Under the pieces are notes generated by a model, which searched no databases, was not told where the DNA came from, and was given only the letters and a program-made list of their open reading frames with translations. Below, piece after piece: positions 5,505-6,699 of a stretch of DNA of 6,699 nucleotides; position 1 is the first letter of the stretch; every line of letters starts with the position of its first letter. The position numbers and the translations under genes were made by a program. Origin of the DNA: Betaproteobacteria bacterium (lineage in GTDB: Bacteria > Pseudomonadota > Gammaproteobacteria > Burkholderiales > Nitrosomonadaceae); contig JAHZIU010000226.1 of the NCBI GenBank assembly GCA_022601315.1, positions 1 through 6,699 on the forward strand. Reading direction: 5' to 3'.

Positions 5505-6479
5505 ATGCCCTGGAGACTCATAAAAGTGCCTGATCGGATCAATAATAGTGGCTCTGAATTCAATGTAATAGGAGACGTTTTAGAAACATTGCGTTTCCGT
5601 GGCTCCATATTTTTTTCCTCAGAGCTTGCGGCCCCATGGGGTATGTCTCTTGCGCAGGTAGGCTACCCACGCTTTCATGTCCCGTTGTCAGGAAGCTTTT
5701 CTATAGGCACAAATGATAAGGATGTGATTAAAGTCCAGGACATGGAAATTATAATGCTTCCCAATGGAACCTCACATTGGATTGCTGATCAACCAGGTCG
5801 CGAACTGATTCCCAGCGAACGTGCGGGTAAGGCCTGTGAACTGGGTCGCCCGCTTTTTCAACAAGGCCAAATTACTAATCGTCTCATGTGCGGTTTGGTT
5901 AATTTTGATCGCGATACATCGCATCCTATTCTCGATGCATTTCCACAAGTGCTTCATTTCTCTAAACTCAACGCAACAGATCCGATTTGGATGTCAGCAA
6001 TGTTAATTGACGCTGAAATGCGCAGGGCACAGGACCTTGGCAATCCCATTGTTGACCGACTTACCGAAGCATTCTTTTTACAACTTCTTAATCGTTATGT
6101 CAGTGAAAACGAAGAAACCGTTGGCTTCCTCGCTGCACTGAGTGATCGTAGAGTCCATCGAGCACTCATGCTGATACATCAAGAGCTGGAATTTAATTGG
6201 TCTCTATCATTGCTCAGTGAACGTGTTGGTATGTCGCGTGCGACATTAAATCGGCACTTTCAAGATACCGTTGGGGTAGCACCCATGACATATGTTATGA
6301 ACTGGCGGATAACGAAAGCCTACAATCTGATTAAATACTCTAATGCAACACTGGATCAAATAGCTGAATCAATTGGATTTATGTCGGCAAGAACACTCAA
6401 CAAAGCATTTCAACGCCATTACAATTACACGCCCAGTGAATTAAGGCAAATGCAAATACGCACTGAAACTTTATCCTAA
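5505..6479 (+). CDS. AraC-family transcriptional regulator with Cupin_6 sensor domain
   Basis: The 324-residue cytoplasmic DNA-binding regulator has an N-terminal cupin sensor domain of the Cupin_6 type (about 20-205): FHVPLSGSFSI, a MLPNGTSHWI segment (84-93), and the characteristic LMCGLVNFDRDTSHPILDAFPQVLHF (127-152). The C-terminal AraC/XylS domain (about 213-317) has two helix-turn-helix units, SLSLLSERVGMSRATLNRHF (233-252) and LDQIAESIGFMSARTLNKAF (283-302), ending with HYNYTPSELRQ. Length is typical. The ATG at 5505 lacks a good ribosome binding site; a GTG at 5526 has GGAG 10 nt upstream and could be the true start, shortening the protein by 7 residues without touching any domain. 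It is divergent from the exported-protein gene, the usual layout for a regulator and its target. The ligand cannot be read from sequence. No terminator was seen after it. Confidence 0.93.
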   Translation: MPWRLIKVPDRINNSGSEFNVIGDVLETLRFRGSIFFSSELAAPWGMSLAQVGYPRFHVPLSGSFSIGTNDKDVIKVQDMEIIMLPNGTSHWIADQPGRELIPSERAGKACELGRPLFQQGQITNRLMCGLVNFDRDTSHPILDAFPQVLHFSKLNATDPIWMSAMLIDAEMRRAQDLGNPIVDRLTEAFFLQLLNRYVSENEETVGFLAALSDRRVHRALMLIHQELEFNWSLSLLSERVGMSRATLNRHFQDTVGVAPMTYVMNWRITKAYNLIKYSNATLDQIAESIGFMSARTLNKAFQRHYNYTPSELRQMQIRTETLS

Positions 6480-6699
6480 CACAACCTTTCCAAACCAATT
6501 AAGACAACCTGCTGACCGAACATAACCAACTGATATATAGTCTATATTTATACGCCATACAACAAGACATAATGGCATACCGGCAAAACACGTTGCAGCA
6601 GCAATTAAAAACTTTTATTAAAATAAGCTTATGAAAATACGTTATGGATAAGAACCAACTAAAACAACAGTGTTTCGTATATGACCATTGAAAATAAAA
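6480..6699. other. Gene-free AT-rich right edge
   Basis: No supported gene, hairpin terminator or RNA gene was seen in these 220 bases. An ATG at 6681 opens a frame (MTIENK) that runs off the window, but it has no ribosome binding site and is too short to judge. Confidence 0.4.

Noticed and set aside
6681..6699. Start of a new plus-strand gene (MTIENK)
   Set aside because: No ribosome binding site and only six codons visible.
1..6699. CRISPR array, tRNA, rRNA or a multi-gene defence system
   Set aside because: No regularly spaced repeats, cloverleaf or effector-type genes were seen; the genes are repair, secreted, IS and regulatory.

Overview
The window looks like a piece of a moderately AT-rich Gram-negative chromosome, probably a gammaproteobacterium. 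That placement rests on lipoprotein and Sec-type signal peptides, a Cupin_6-type AraC regulator, an IS3-type transposase OrfA and the style of the Msr proteins; it is an inference, and no rRNA or other marker gene is present. All complete genes from 259 to 5297 lie on the minus strand. Only the left-edge fragments and the regulator at the right are on the plus strand.

Left edge (1-258): the last 37 codons of an unrecognised plus-strand gene, followed by about 145 bases that seem to hold mobile-element debris, including a short reading-frame piece resembling the C-terminus of an IS110-family transposase. Then comes a tight two-gene minus-strand operon (1457 to 259): msrB followed by msrA, 2 nt apart. 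Both carry N-terminal export signals with lipobox-like cysteines, so they probably form a periplasmic, membrane-anchored methionine sulfoxide repair pair. A 22-bp perfect palindrome at 1609-1630 separates this operon from the upstream gene.

Middle (1645-3842): a secreted lactonase-like beta-propeller protein, then a truncated IS3-family insertion sequence (orfA, one probable end, almost no orfB). Between the two lies a small scrap resembling the 3' end of the beta-propeller gene, which suggests an older duplication or rearrangement. The 3484-3842 stretch has no convincing gene but contains a 22-bp-spaced direct repeat and an imperfect inverted repeat.

Right part (3843-6699): a 484-residue exported protein of no family I recognise, with one canonical EF-hand calcium loop. 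It is divergently transcribed from an AraC-family regulator. The 207-bp gap between them holds a 17-bp perfect palindrome, a 10-bp palindrome and a 7-bp direct repeat at 20-bp spacing. This layout suggests that the regulator controls the exported protein, itself, or both. The last 220 bases hold no supported gene.

No CRISPR array, tRNA, rRNA or complete mobile element was found. The parts most worth following up are the unknown exported protein with its regulator and intergenic operators, and the decayed material around the IS3 fragment.
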